A stretch of 64,000 nucleotides of DNA, taken from the NCBI GenBank assembly GCA_037127315.1, contig JBBBDQ010001270.1, forward strand, positions 3,121,001-3,185,000. Reading direction: 5' to 3'. Within the stretch, counting starts at the first letter, position 1; each line of letters opens with the position of its first letter. This document shows positions 17,654 through 27,272 of the stretch, piece by piece. The notes under the pieces were generated by a model. The model searched no databases and had not been told where the DNA came from. It saw only the letters and a list, made by a program, of their open reading frames with translations. The stretch is from Ascarosepion bandense. Taxonomy: Eukaryota > Mollusca > Cephalopoda > Sepiida > Sepiidae. The translations under genes were made by a program, and so were the position numbers.

Positions 17654-19588
17654 ATGGCCTCCGATAGGCCAGATGTGATCGTTCCTCCCACCACGGCCTC
17701 GGTGGGAGGAAAGGAGGGTGACTGGCAATTGCCGCCACGGGAGTCACCCTCCATACCAGCATCAGCAGCTTTACAAGGACCAGCAACGGGAACCGGACCA
17801 TTACCGGTACCGACAGCAGCAGCTCCTGGTTCCCCGAAACCTTCAACCTCGGGGTGGAAGAAAGGAAAGGTCCTGGAGAAAAAAGGAGAAGAATATTATG
17901 ACAAATTGAAGGAAAAATATGAGAAATACATCAAGGGCACGGAATTGGTGTCGGTGCCGGATGAACTGGCGGACATTGAGGCGCGTATTATAACGCTAAT
18001 TACTAAGGATCCCAAGTCCAAGAAGGTCGTTGGAGTTAGCCGAGAAAACGTGGAGGAGGCCATCAAGGTGCTCAACATTAGAGCAAAAGCCGTGGCCAGG
18101 AGGAGTAACGCGTCTTGGGATGTCTTGCTTGGAACGGCCGAGGAGGCCAAACAGCTTGCCGGAGTCACCCTGGAGACTGACAAAATGATCCTGTTAACGG
18201 AGTACATGGGGACACGCAAGCTGAAGATAACCTTGCATGGTGTCCCCATGGATATCACTGAAGACCATGTGGGTGCATTCTTCGCAAAGTATGGAAGGGT
18301 GGCCGAGGTCTCCTCGGCAAGATCAAAAGCCGGATACCTGACAGGGGACATGTCCCTGCAGGTCACACTGTCAAAAAAGGCGGTGGAAGATATCCCCAAC
18401 GTGTTAACGTGTCGAAAGAGGGTCATATTTGTGATCGTTGAGGGCCGGAAGCCTTGCTGTTGGGTGTGCGGGGCGGCGGACCACGTGGCCAAGACGTGCA
18501 CGAATAAGAAGCCGGCCCCCGGCACCCAGGCATCCAAGCAGCAGGCGGAAAAGGAAAAGCCGGCACCTCCATCTTCAGTACCTTCAGCACCTTCACCTGC
18601 ACCAGTAGCGAATAAGGAGGGCGAGTGGCAGGTGGTGGCAAGGAAAAAGGCAAAAACGCCTTCACCAGGGAAGGCGCCATCACCTGTCAAGGCGCCCGCC
18701 AAAACTCCCGCCAAAGCTCCGCCAAAAGTCAAGGAGCCGACGGTGGAAGTTTCGCCCTCCCCAAAGGAGAAACGAAATAAATCTCCTTCTAAACCAGAGA
18801 AGATGGACACCGAGCGGTCAGGCTCCCTAAAGCGCGGAAGGGAGTTCGTGGAGGAGGAGCAGCACGAGACGACGAAGAGTCGCAGAAGGAGCCGGAGCAG
18901 GGAGAGAAGCAGAGAGAGGAAGTCAACTAAGTGTGTTTCGCTGCCGGTTTCTCCGGCCAGGACTTCATACGCGGAAAAAGCGAGAAGCCTTCCCTCTTCC
19001 CCGCGAAAAGCTTCCCAGTCCCCGACCTTCAAGTTGACCCCCTTGAGGCCGCGTTCACCAACTCCCACCCCTTCCCCTTCTCCTGTACCCACTCCCGCTC
19101 GGGACAAAAAGAAAAAGGGCCTTCCCCAGGGGGATGAGCTTCTGAAAGTGAACCCGGACATTGCGGCGGGATGGTCTTCTCAAAGGCGCAAATTATTAAA
19201 GCCTTTGTTGAGGCTGGAGAAGGTCAACGGTATGTCAACAGAAAATCCGAGAAACTTTCCCCAGGCCCCAGGTGTCATTACCCTAATAAGGAATACTGGT
19301 GGCAACCTGAGGGTCTGGGACCACATTTCAATGGCAAAAAAACATTTTTCCAATATTTGTATGGTCAAGGAGAACACTCCGGACCTAAAAAAAATGAGCA
19401 AAAATTGTGCGGGGCGGTTCCCAGTTTTGCTCCACCCCAGTTTATATAGGGTGGTAAAACTAAACTACCCTACGGACGTCGGCGGAATTGTCCTAGACGG
19501 ACGGATTACGTCCGATGTAGGAACAGGGTCCCTAGGACAGTCCGTCGGGGTCCCCTCTGCCCGAGATTTCTACCCCGTATGCGACTAG
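17654..19588 (+). CDS. ORF1 RNA-binding protein, type A (unit 3), intact
   Basis: 644 aa, matching the unit 1 protein in every domain. This copy is the closest unaltered reference for the changed stretch in unit 4: bases 19280-19588 align without gaps to 25621-25929. Confidence 0.93.
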   Translation: MASDRPDVIVPPTTASVGGKEGDWQLPPRESPSIPASAALQGPATGTGPLPVPTAAAPGSPKPSTSGWKKGKVLEKKGEEYYDKLKEKYEKYIKGTELVSVPDELADIEARIITLITKDPKSKKVVGVSRENVEEAIKVLNIRAKAVARRSNASWDVLLGTAEEAKQLAGVTLETDKMILLTEYMGTRKLKITLHGVPMDITEDHVGAFFAKYGRVAEVSSARSKAGYLTGDMSLQVTLSKKAVEDIPNVLTCRKRVIFVIVEGRKPCCWVCGAADHVAKTCTNKKPAPGTQASKQQAEKEKPAPPSSVPSAPSPAPVANKEGEWQVVARKKAKTPSPGKAPSPVKAPAKTPAKAPPKVKEPTVEVSPSPKEKRNKSPSKPEKMDTERSGSLKRGREFVEEEQHETTKSRRRSRSRERSRERKSTKCVSLPVSPARTSYAEKARSLPSSPRKASQSPTFKLTPLRPRSPTPTPSPSPVPTPARDKKKKGLPQGDELLKVNPDIAAGWSSQRRKLLKPLLRLEKVNGMSTENPRNFPQAPGVITLIRNTGGNLRVWDHISMAKKHFSNICMVKENTPDLKKMSKNCAGRFPVLLHPSLYRVVKLNYPTDVGGIVLDGRITSDVGTGSLGQSVGVPSARDFYPVCD

Positions 19589-19634
19589 TGCCTTTGTTGC
19601 ATGTTCTTTGTTTTTTCTTTTTCAGAACTAAAAG

Positions 19635-22600
19635 ATGTCTATTAAGATAGCCAGCTTGAATGCGAAGGGCCTGAGGGATCGGGGTAAGGCGGCTCGCCTG
19701 CTTCGTGACCTCTTGTCCTTCGGCGTGGATGTGGCCGCGATCCAAGAGACTCACTTTGTTTGCGAAGTCGACTCTTGTGTGCTGTCTAACGACTTTGTCG
19801 TCTATTCAGCATATGGGAGCCGGCAAGCCAGAGGTGTTTCTTTGCTGGTCAAGCGTACCCTGGACGCGAAGGTTGACCTTGTCCATGTCGGTGCCGAGGG
19901 CCGGCTGATCGTGGCCGATATTGCAGTGAAAAGCAAATTGTTCCGGCTGATTGTGGTTTATGCGCCCAATAAGCAAGGTGAGCGTGTCTCTTTCTTTCGG
20001 CTGTTGGAGCCCTTTATGGTGCATTCAACACGGCTAATCTTAGTTGGGGACTGGAATGCCATCCTAACCCCCAAATGGGATAGAGGGAGGGGCGCTAGCG
20101 GGAGGAATGATGATCGTAGCCTGGTTGATCTGATCGACGAATTTGGTCTCGTCGATAGATACCGGGTCGATCATCCGGATGGGAGTATGTGGACGTGGGC
20201 GCTTAATTGGCCTTCTACCCGGGTATCTGCGTACCTGGATAGGATGTTAGTGAGAGTGGCCGACATAGACTTCTTAGAATGTCCAACGTTCCACTGGCTA
20301 GGCTACACGGACCACAAACTCGTTTGTGCCCGTGTGGTGTTAGACTTTAGGCCTAGGTTGGCTGGTTATTGGAAGTTCAATCAGTCCTTACTGGACAGGC
20401 GGGACTTTCGTGACCAGCTGACAAAACTAGTTCAGCGGGCGTTAATTGGGCGAGTCATTGGGAATAAGTGGTGGGTTAACCTTAAGGACTCCATTAGGTC
20501 TTTCGCCACCAAATATAGCCAGCGGCTCAAACTAGATAAGGCTGCGGAGGCAAAGACACTTAGTGCTAATTTCGCCCGGGCGGAGGCTGGTGGGGATCCC
20601 CTAGAGATAGCCTTAGCCAGGGAGGCCCTGAGGCGCACGACTAGCGAGCGCTATATGGGCCAGGTAATTAGAGCTAAGTTAAGCAAGATGTCTTCCGAAG
20701 CTGTGAACATGGGCGCAGAACTGCGCAAGGAAGAAATTCGTCGGGCCGGCGATCGGTACATTCGAGAAGTGCGCGACCCGGAGGGGCATCTCCTTCGGTC
20801 CACCGACGACATGTGCGAGGCGTTCCGGCAGCATTTCGAACACCGGTTTACCAAGGAGCCTGGTCTCCGTGACGAGGAGTTTCGCAGCTATTTGGCTGAC
20901 TTTCCCCGGCTTTTGCCGGCTGAAGCGGCTAGCTGCGAAGGGGAGATTACGGAGGACGAAGTCTACGCGGCTTTGAAGAAGACCGGCAGTGGCAAGTCGC
21001 CAGGTTTGGATGGTTTGCCCTATGAATTGTACTTGAGGATGTCGCACCTTTTTGTCCCGCTCTTGACTGTCGTGTTCAACCACTGGTTTCGGCAGGGGTC
21101 CATCCCCGGTCGGATCACCAGGGGCGTGATCACGCTGTTGGGAAAAGGCAAGAAGGTTGGGCGGGGATTAGATGATTACAGGCCCATAACTCTGCTAAAC
21201 ACAGAGTTAAAGATTTTGGCCAAGATCCTGACGAATCGCTTGCAGCTAGTTGCCGAGTCTCTGTTGGAACCGGATCAGACTTGTTCTGTGAAGGGACGAA
21301 CAATTCAGAGCAACCTGCACTTGATTCGCACGATCGTAGAGGGTGTAGAAGACGACGAAGAGGCCGCGCTGATCAATTTGGATCAGTCCAAGGCATTTGA
21401 TAGGATTGACCATGGCTACCTGGCTGCTGTCCTGCAGGCCGCCGGATTCAAACCCGACTTCAGCCGCTGGATTAGCCTTCTGTATCGCTCCCCAAGGCTG
21501 TGGTACAGGTGAACGGGAAGCTGTCGAGCGCTTTCGCGCTGTCTAGGTCGGTCCGACAGGGTTGTCCACTGTCGCCTCTCCTTTACGTCCTGGCGTTGGA
21601 GCCTCTCCTTCGCCGGCTAAGGGACGAGACGTGCAGTCCGGTCCTGCGTGGAATTGCTGTCCCTGGTGGAGCTCGAGCCAGGGTTTCCGCGTACGCCGAT
21701 GACGTAACGACCTTTGTGTCCTCCCGCAGGGACATAAGGGCGGTACAGAAGGCGCTTGAACGGTACGAACAGGTAACAGGGGCCAGAATTAACCGCGACA
21801 AGTCGTCCGGCTTGCGGTTAGGTGCCTGGAAGGGTGTTTCCCTCCCGGGGCCCTTCGACTGGACGGACGGGCCGGTCAAGCTCCTCGGAGTTTGGTTCGG
21901 TCCGGACTTACAGTTGGAGAAAAACTGGTCAGAAGTACAGGCAAAGGTCGGCGCGTCGGTCGAGATTTGGCGTCGACGGAGTCTCTCCGTGAAGGGTCTG
22001 GCGGGGGTGTGTAATACATACCTCTTTCCCAGAATGCTTTACCGGCTGTCTGTACTTCCCCTTTGTGACGATCATGAGAAGGCGCTCGAGCGTTTGCTAT
22101 TCTCCTGTCTTTGGAGAGGACGCAAACACATGGTCGACAAAGGAGTCTGTTGCCTCCGTCCGTGTCAAGGGGGTCTGGGGATGCCACACTTGAGGAGCCA
22201 CGTGCTCGCTTCGAGGTTGGCATTCCTCAGGCGCGCGTTGGAGGAAGATCGGTTGCTTGCGGGGGTAGTGAGGGACATGTTCCCTAGCCTCACTATCACT
22301 CCCCCGCTCCTAAGGACTAGCAATAGGCCTTGGGGGCGGCCGAAATTCCTGCTCGAATGTCTGACGGCCCTTCGGGCCATTCCATGGTCCAGTGACCTTT
22401 CACGGCCTAGGAGAATCTTCTATCGGGGATTAGTGGAGGGCGCCGTGAAGGATGAACTGTGGAGTAAGCTCGGCATGTCGAGAGAGGAGTATCGCTCTCA
22501 TTGGTCTTGGGCGCCAGGTGCGGATTGGCTCAACAACTCGGAGTTTTCTCTGACCTGGCGATTGGCTCGGAATGGTTTGTCTCTCAACGACAAGCGTTTC

Positions 22601-23053
22601 GCAATGGGCCTGGCGGATTTGCCAGATTGTGAACGTTGCGTCCTTGGAATTAAGGAGACGTCTGCGCACGCCTTCTTCCATTGTTCGCGCGTTCGCCCGT
22701 TGTGGGCGCGTGTTGGCGAGTTGACTGCTCGTATCGCGCCGCGGGAGCTTGTGCTCATTGATCGCGCATACGCTGTGGACAATGTGTCGCCCCCGTACTC
22801 TGGAGTGAAGCGGATGGTGTTTCTGTCGCTACTGGCCACGGCTAGAATGGTGATTTGGATGACGCGTCTGGAGGAAGTCTTGCGGGGCGGTCGTCTTTCG
22901 GATCAGGATCTAATCCGATATTTTGAGCACCAGCTCAAAATTAAGATTAGAACTGAACGAAAACGGCTGCACCCGACAGAGTTCAGCGAAAGGTGGGTAT
23001 ATGCGGCGAGCCTGGTTCGCGTGACCGGGGCTAGCCTTGATTTTCTCTTTTAG
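19635..23053 (+). pseudogene. ORF2 endonuclease-RT, frameshifted by one base (unit 3)
   Basis: The frame is open for 625 codons, through the endonuclease and the first RT catalytic aspartate (D583). It then breaks at 21490-21493, where CCCC replaces the CCCCC of other copies. The rest, including RQGCPLSP, YADD and the zinc knuckle, continues in another frame to the normal stop. The break separates the two halves of the RT active site, so the copy should be RT-dead. It also has G791 where the others have E. A homopolymer sequencing error is possible. Confidence 0.9.
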
Positions 23054-23994
23054 ATCTGCTAGTTGCATCGGGGTGGATTCCTTTGGAACCCCTCCCGTGG
23101 TTAAGGTAGAAGTTCTTTTTGTGCCTAGTTAATGTGAGTGGATGTGTTTGTCCTGGCCTGTTCCCGGCTCCATTGCTTTTGTTATGATCCAGTTCGAGAT
23201 TCCCATTGTCCAAGTATTATTTTGTCCCGTTTTCACTCTCGGCTGGGTCAGCCTTATACATTCTCCAGTCCAATTTATTTTTGCCCCCTGCTTATCCATT
23301 CCCCTTAGAAAGAGAGCTGCTTGATTTTGTCTTTTAAGGCAGAATACAGTGGCCTCTTTAATTATGTGGGTGTGTTTGGGTCTTACTAACCCATGTATAT
23401 ATATTCATTTGAAATTGTTTTTTGTTTTGGGGTTTTTTGTTTCTTCATTCCCCCTCCCCATCATGTCATTTCATGAATAAAGTTTTAAATTTATTTTTGT
23501 ACACTATTGTAAATATTGTAAATACACAAATTTTTATGTACATTTGGGGTGTTTTTAGGTCCCTGGTATGATTTTGCGGTATTTTGGTGCTTGATAGGTA
23601 TGAGTGTTGATGGACAAATTTTTATGGTGACTGAGAAAATTGTAACGTATGTATGGGTCGTGAATCTGATTAGCTAGGTATAAGATAGTTACGGAAGACC
23701 AACCCAAGTTTTTGTTCCCCCTCCCATTTGTTGGCCTTGTGCCAGAATTCATGTATTTATGCTGAATAAATAATGACCAACCCCTCCCCCACTGGACTTT
23801 TTTATGTTTGCGTGGTCGGTTTGGTTTGGATCAAAGTGTAGTATCTGTTCCACTGTGATACTTACTATTGCTTTGGTCAAGTGTGGCATTGTGGTCTCCA
23901 CCCAAGTTTATAGCTTGGGCCGCGTAAAGTAGCGACCTGCGAAGGACGCGAAACACCGGAGGCAGGTGTCTCGCGCTTAGCCTCTTAGGAGGCA
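23054..23994 (+). other. 3' UTR of unit 3, junction, 5' UTR of unit 4
   Basis: This is essentially the same as the unit 2/3 intergenic region, with the tail ending at 23773. It shows no excess A-to-G change, so the alteration in unit 4 does not extend back to its 5' UTR. No gene seen. Confidence 0.85.
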
Positions 23995-25929
23995 ATGGCC
24001 TCCGATAGGCCAGATGTGATCGTTCCTCCCACCACGGCCTCGGTGGGAGGAAAGGAGGGTGACTGGCAATTGCCGCCACGGGAGTCACCCTCCATACCAG
24101 CATCAGCAGCTTTACAAGGACCAGCAACGGGAACCGGACCATTACCGGTACCGACAGCAGCAGCTCCTGGTTCCCCGAAACCTTCAACCTCGGGGTGGAA
24201 GAAAGGAAAGGTCCTGGAGAAAAAAGGAGAAGAATATTATGACAAATTGAAGGAAAAATATGAGAAATACATCAAGGGCACGGAATTGGTGTCGGTGCCG
24301 GATGAACTGGCGGACATTGAGGCGCGTATTATAACGCTAATTACTAAGGATCCCAAGTCCAAGAAGGTCGTTGGAGTTAGCCGAGAAAACGTGGAGGAGG
24401 CCATCAAGGTGCTCAACATTAGAGCAAAAGCCGTGGCCAGGAGGAGTAACGCGTCTTGGGATGTCTTGCTTGGAACGGCCGAGGAGGCCAAACAGCTTGC
24501 CGGAGTCACCCTGGAGACTGACAAAATGATCCTGTTAACGGAGTACATGGGGACACGCAAGCTGAAGATAACCTTGCATGGTGTCCCCATGGATATCACT
24601 GAAGACCATGTGGGTGCATTCTTCGCAAAGTATGGAAGGGTGGCCGAGGTCTCCTCGGCAAGATCAAAAGCCGGATACCTGACAGGGGACATGTCCCTGC
24701 AGGTCACACTGTCAAAAAAGGCGGTGGAAGATATCCCCAACGTGTTAACGTGTCGAAAGAGGGTCATATTTGTGATCGTTGAGGGCCGGAAGCCTTGCTG
24801 TTGGGTGTGCGGGGCGGCGGACCACGTGGCCAAGACGTGCACGAATAAGAAGCCGGCCCCCGGCACCCAGGCATCCAAGCAGCAGGCGGAAAAGGAAAAG
24901 CCGGCACCTCCATCTTCAGTACCTTCAGCACCTTCACCTGCACCAGTAGCGAATAAGGAGGGCGAGTGGCAGGTGGTGGCAAGGAAAAAGGCAAAAACGC
25001 CTTCACCAGGGAAGGCGCCATCACCTGTCAAGGCGCCCGCCAAAACTCCCGCCAAAGCTCCGCCAAAAGTCAAGGAGCCGACGGTGGAAGTTTCGCCCTC
25101 CCCAAAGGAGAAACGAAATAAATCTCCTTCTAAACCAGAGAAGATGGACACCGAGCGGTCAGGCTCCCTAAAGCGCGGAAGGGAGTTCGTGGAGGAGGAG
25201 CAGCACGAGACGACGAAGAGTCGCAGAAGGAGCCGGAGCAGGGAGAGAAGCAGAGAGAGGAAGTCAACTAAGTGTGTTTCGCTGCCGGTTTCTCCGGCCA
25301 GGACTTCATACGCGGAAAAAGCGAGAAGCCTTCCCTCTTCCCCGCGAAAAGCTTCCCAGTCCCCGACCTTCAAGTTGACCCCCTTGAGGCCGCGTTCACC
25401 AACTCCCACCCCTTCCCCTTCTCCTGTACCCACTCCCGCTCGGGACAAAAAGAAAAAGGGCCTTCCCCAGGGGGATGAGCTTCTGAAAGTGAACCCGGAC
25501 ATTGCGGCGGGATGGTCTTCTCAAAGGCGCAAATTATTAAAGCCTTTGTTGAGGCTGGAGAAGGTCAACGGTATGTCAACAGAAAATCCGAGAAACTTTC
25601 CCCAGGCCCCAGGTGTCATTGCCCTGGTGGGGAGTACTGGTGGCGGCCTGAGGGTCTGGGACCGCATTTCAGTGGCAAAGAAGCATTTTTCCAATGTTTG
25701 TATGGTCAGGGAGAACACTCCGGACCTGAAAAAAATGAGCAAAAATTGTGCGGGGCGGTTCCCAGTTTTGCTCCGCCCCGGTTTGTATGGGGTGGTAAAA
25801 CTAAACTGCCCTACGGGCGTCGGCGGAGTTGTCCTGGACGGGCGGATTGCGTCCGATGTGGGAGCGGGGTCCCTGGGACGGTCCGTCGGGGTCCCCTCTG
25901 CCCGGGATTTCTACCCCGTGTGCGACTAG
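23995..25929 (+). CDS. ORF1, type A, with A-to-G altered C-terminus (unit 4)
   Basis: 644 aa and open. Residues 1-542 match the other type A copies. From codon 543 onward about 32 A-to-G changes cause substitutions such as T to A, I to V, N to S or G, H to R, Y to C and D to G. Examples are GVIALVGSTGGGLRVWDR for GVITLIRNTGGNLRVWDH, and PTGVGGVVLDGRIASD for PTDVGGIVLDGRITSD. The RRM-like domain, zinc knuckle and SR cluster are untouched. Whether the changed C-terminal domain still works is unknown. No stop arises because A-to-G cannot turn a sense codon into a stop. Confidence 0.92.
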   Translation: MASDRPDVIVPPTTASVGGKEGDWQLPPRESPSIPASAALQGPATGTGPLPVPTAAAPGSPKPSTSGWKKGKVLEKKGEEYYDKLKEKYEKYIKGTELVSVPDELADIEARIITLITKDPKSKKVVGVSRENVEEAIKVLNIRAKAVARRSNASWDVLLGTAEEAKQLAGVTLETDKMILLTEYMGTRKLKITLHGVPMDITEDHVGAFFAKYGRVAEVSSARSKAGYLTGDMSLQVTLSKKAVEDIPNVLTCRKRVIFVIVEGRKPCCWVCGAADHVAKTCTNKKPAPGTQASKQQAEKEKPAPPSSVPSAPSPAPVANKEGEWQVVARKKAKTPSPGKAPSPVKAPAKTPAKAPPKVKEPTVEVSPSPKEKRNKSPSKPEKMDTERSGSLKRGREFVEEEQHETTKSRRRSRSRERSRERKSTKCVSLPVSPARTSYAEKARSLPSSPRKASQSPTFKLTPLRPRSPTPTPSPSPVPTPARDKKKKGLPQGDELLKVNPDIAAGWSSQRRKLLKPLLRLEKVNGMSTENPRNFPQAPGVIALVGSTGGGLRVWDRISVAKKHFSNVCMVRENTPDLKKMSKNCAGRFPVLLRPGLYGVVKLNCPTGVGGVVLDGRIASDVGAGSLGRSVGVPSARDFYPVCD

Positions 25930-27272
25930 TGCCTTTGTTGCATGTTCTTTGTTTTTTCTTTTTCAGAACTGAGAGATGTCTATTAGGATGGCCAGCTTGA
26001 ATGCGGGGGGCCTGGGGGATCGGGGTAGGGCGGCTCGCCTGCTTCGTGACCTCTTGTCCTTCGGCGTGGATGTGGCCGCGATCCGGGAGACTCGCTTTGT
26101 TTGCGAGGTCGACTCTTGTGTGCTGTCTAGCGACTTTGTCGTCTGTTCGGCATATGGGAGCCGGCGGGCCGGAGGTGTTTCTTTGCTGGTCAAGCGTGCC
26201 CTGGACGCGAGGGTTGACCTTGTCCGTGTCGGTGCCGAGGGCCGGCTGGTCGTGGCCGATGTTGCAGTGAGGGGCGGATTGTTCCGGCTGATTGTGGTTT
26301 GTGCGCCCAATGAGCGAGGTGAGCGTGTCTCTTTCTTTCGGCTGTTGGGGCCCTTTATGGTGCATTCAACACGGCTAGTCTTGGTTGGGGACTGGAGTGC
26401 CGTCCTGGCCCCCAAATGGGGTGGAGGGAGGGGCGCTGGCGGGAGGAGTGATGATCGTGGCCTGGTTGATCTGATCGACGAGTTTGGTCTCGTCGATGGA
26501 TGCCGGGTCGGTCATCCGGATGGGAGTGTGTGGGCGTGGGCGCTTGGTTGGCCTTCTGCCCGGGCATCTGCGTGCCTGGATGGGATGTTGGTGGGAGTGG
26601 CCGACGTGGACTTCTTGGAGTGTCCAACGTTCCACTGGCTGGGCTGCACGGGCCGCAGGCTCGTTTGTGCCCGTGTGGTGTTGGACTTTGGGCCTGGGTT
26701 GGCTGGTTGTTGGAGGTTCGGTCGGTCCTTGCTGGACGGGCGGGACTTTCGTGGCCGGCTGGCGGGGCTGGTTCAGCGGGCGTTGGTTGGGCGAGTCATT
26801 GGGAGTGGGTGGTGGGTTGGCCTTGGGGACTCCATTGGGTCTTTTGCCACCAAGTGTGGCCGGCGGCTCGGACTAGATAGGGCTGCGGAGGCGGGGACAC
26901 TTGGTGCTGGTTTCGCCCGGGCGGGGGCTGGTGGGGGTCCCCTCGAGATGGCCTTGGCCGGGGGGGCCCTGGGGCGCACGGCTGGCGAGCGCTGTATGGG
27001 TCGGGTGGTTGGAGCTGGGTTGAGCGGGATGTCTTCCGAGGCTGTGGGCGTGGGCGCGGAGCTGCGCGGGGAGGAGGTTCGTCGGGCCGGCGATCGGTAC
27101 ATTCGAGAGGTGCGCGACCCGGAGGGGCATCTCCTTCGGTCCACCGACGACATGTGCGAGGCGTTCCGGCAGCATTTCGAGCACCGGTTTGCCAGGGAGC
27201 CTGGTCTCCGTGGCGAGGAGTTTCGCGGCTGTTTGGCTGACTTTCCCCGGCTTTTGCCGGCTGAGGCGGCTG
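25621..27272 (+). other. A-to-G hypermutated tract (ADAR-like footprint)
   Basis: Aligned by eye to unit 3 (offset 6341, no gaps), I count about 178 A-to-G differences in 1,652 bases and only four others. T-to-C at 26565 is private. C-to-T at 26845 and 27001 and A-to-C at 26944 occur in other units. The tract starts and stops abruptly and spans the end of ORF1, the spacer and the first 430 or so codons of ORF2. Adenines after A, T or C are preferentially changed and most after G are spared (for example GATGTAGG to GATGTGGG). This neighbour bias matches adenosine deaminases acting on dsRNA. Confidence 0.92.

Larger units (their letters stand above)
17433..23773 (+). mobile_element. LINE unit 3, ORF2 frameshifted
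   Basis: This unit has an intact type A ORF1; ORF2 is broken by loss of one C in a C-run. The 5' UTR, ORF1 and 3' UTR match unit 2 closely, so units 2 and 3 look like neighbouring duplicates. Their disabling indels differ. Confidence 0.92.

Noticed and set aside
25621..27272. APOBEC, RIP or CpG deamination as the cause of the unit 4 mutations
   Set aside because: These give C-to-T or G-to-A. The direction here is A-to-G on the + strand and CpG sites are not specifically affected.
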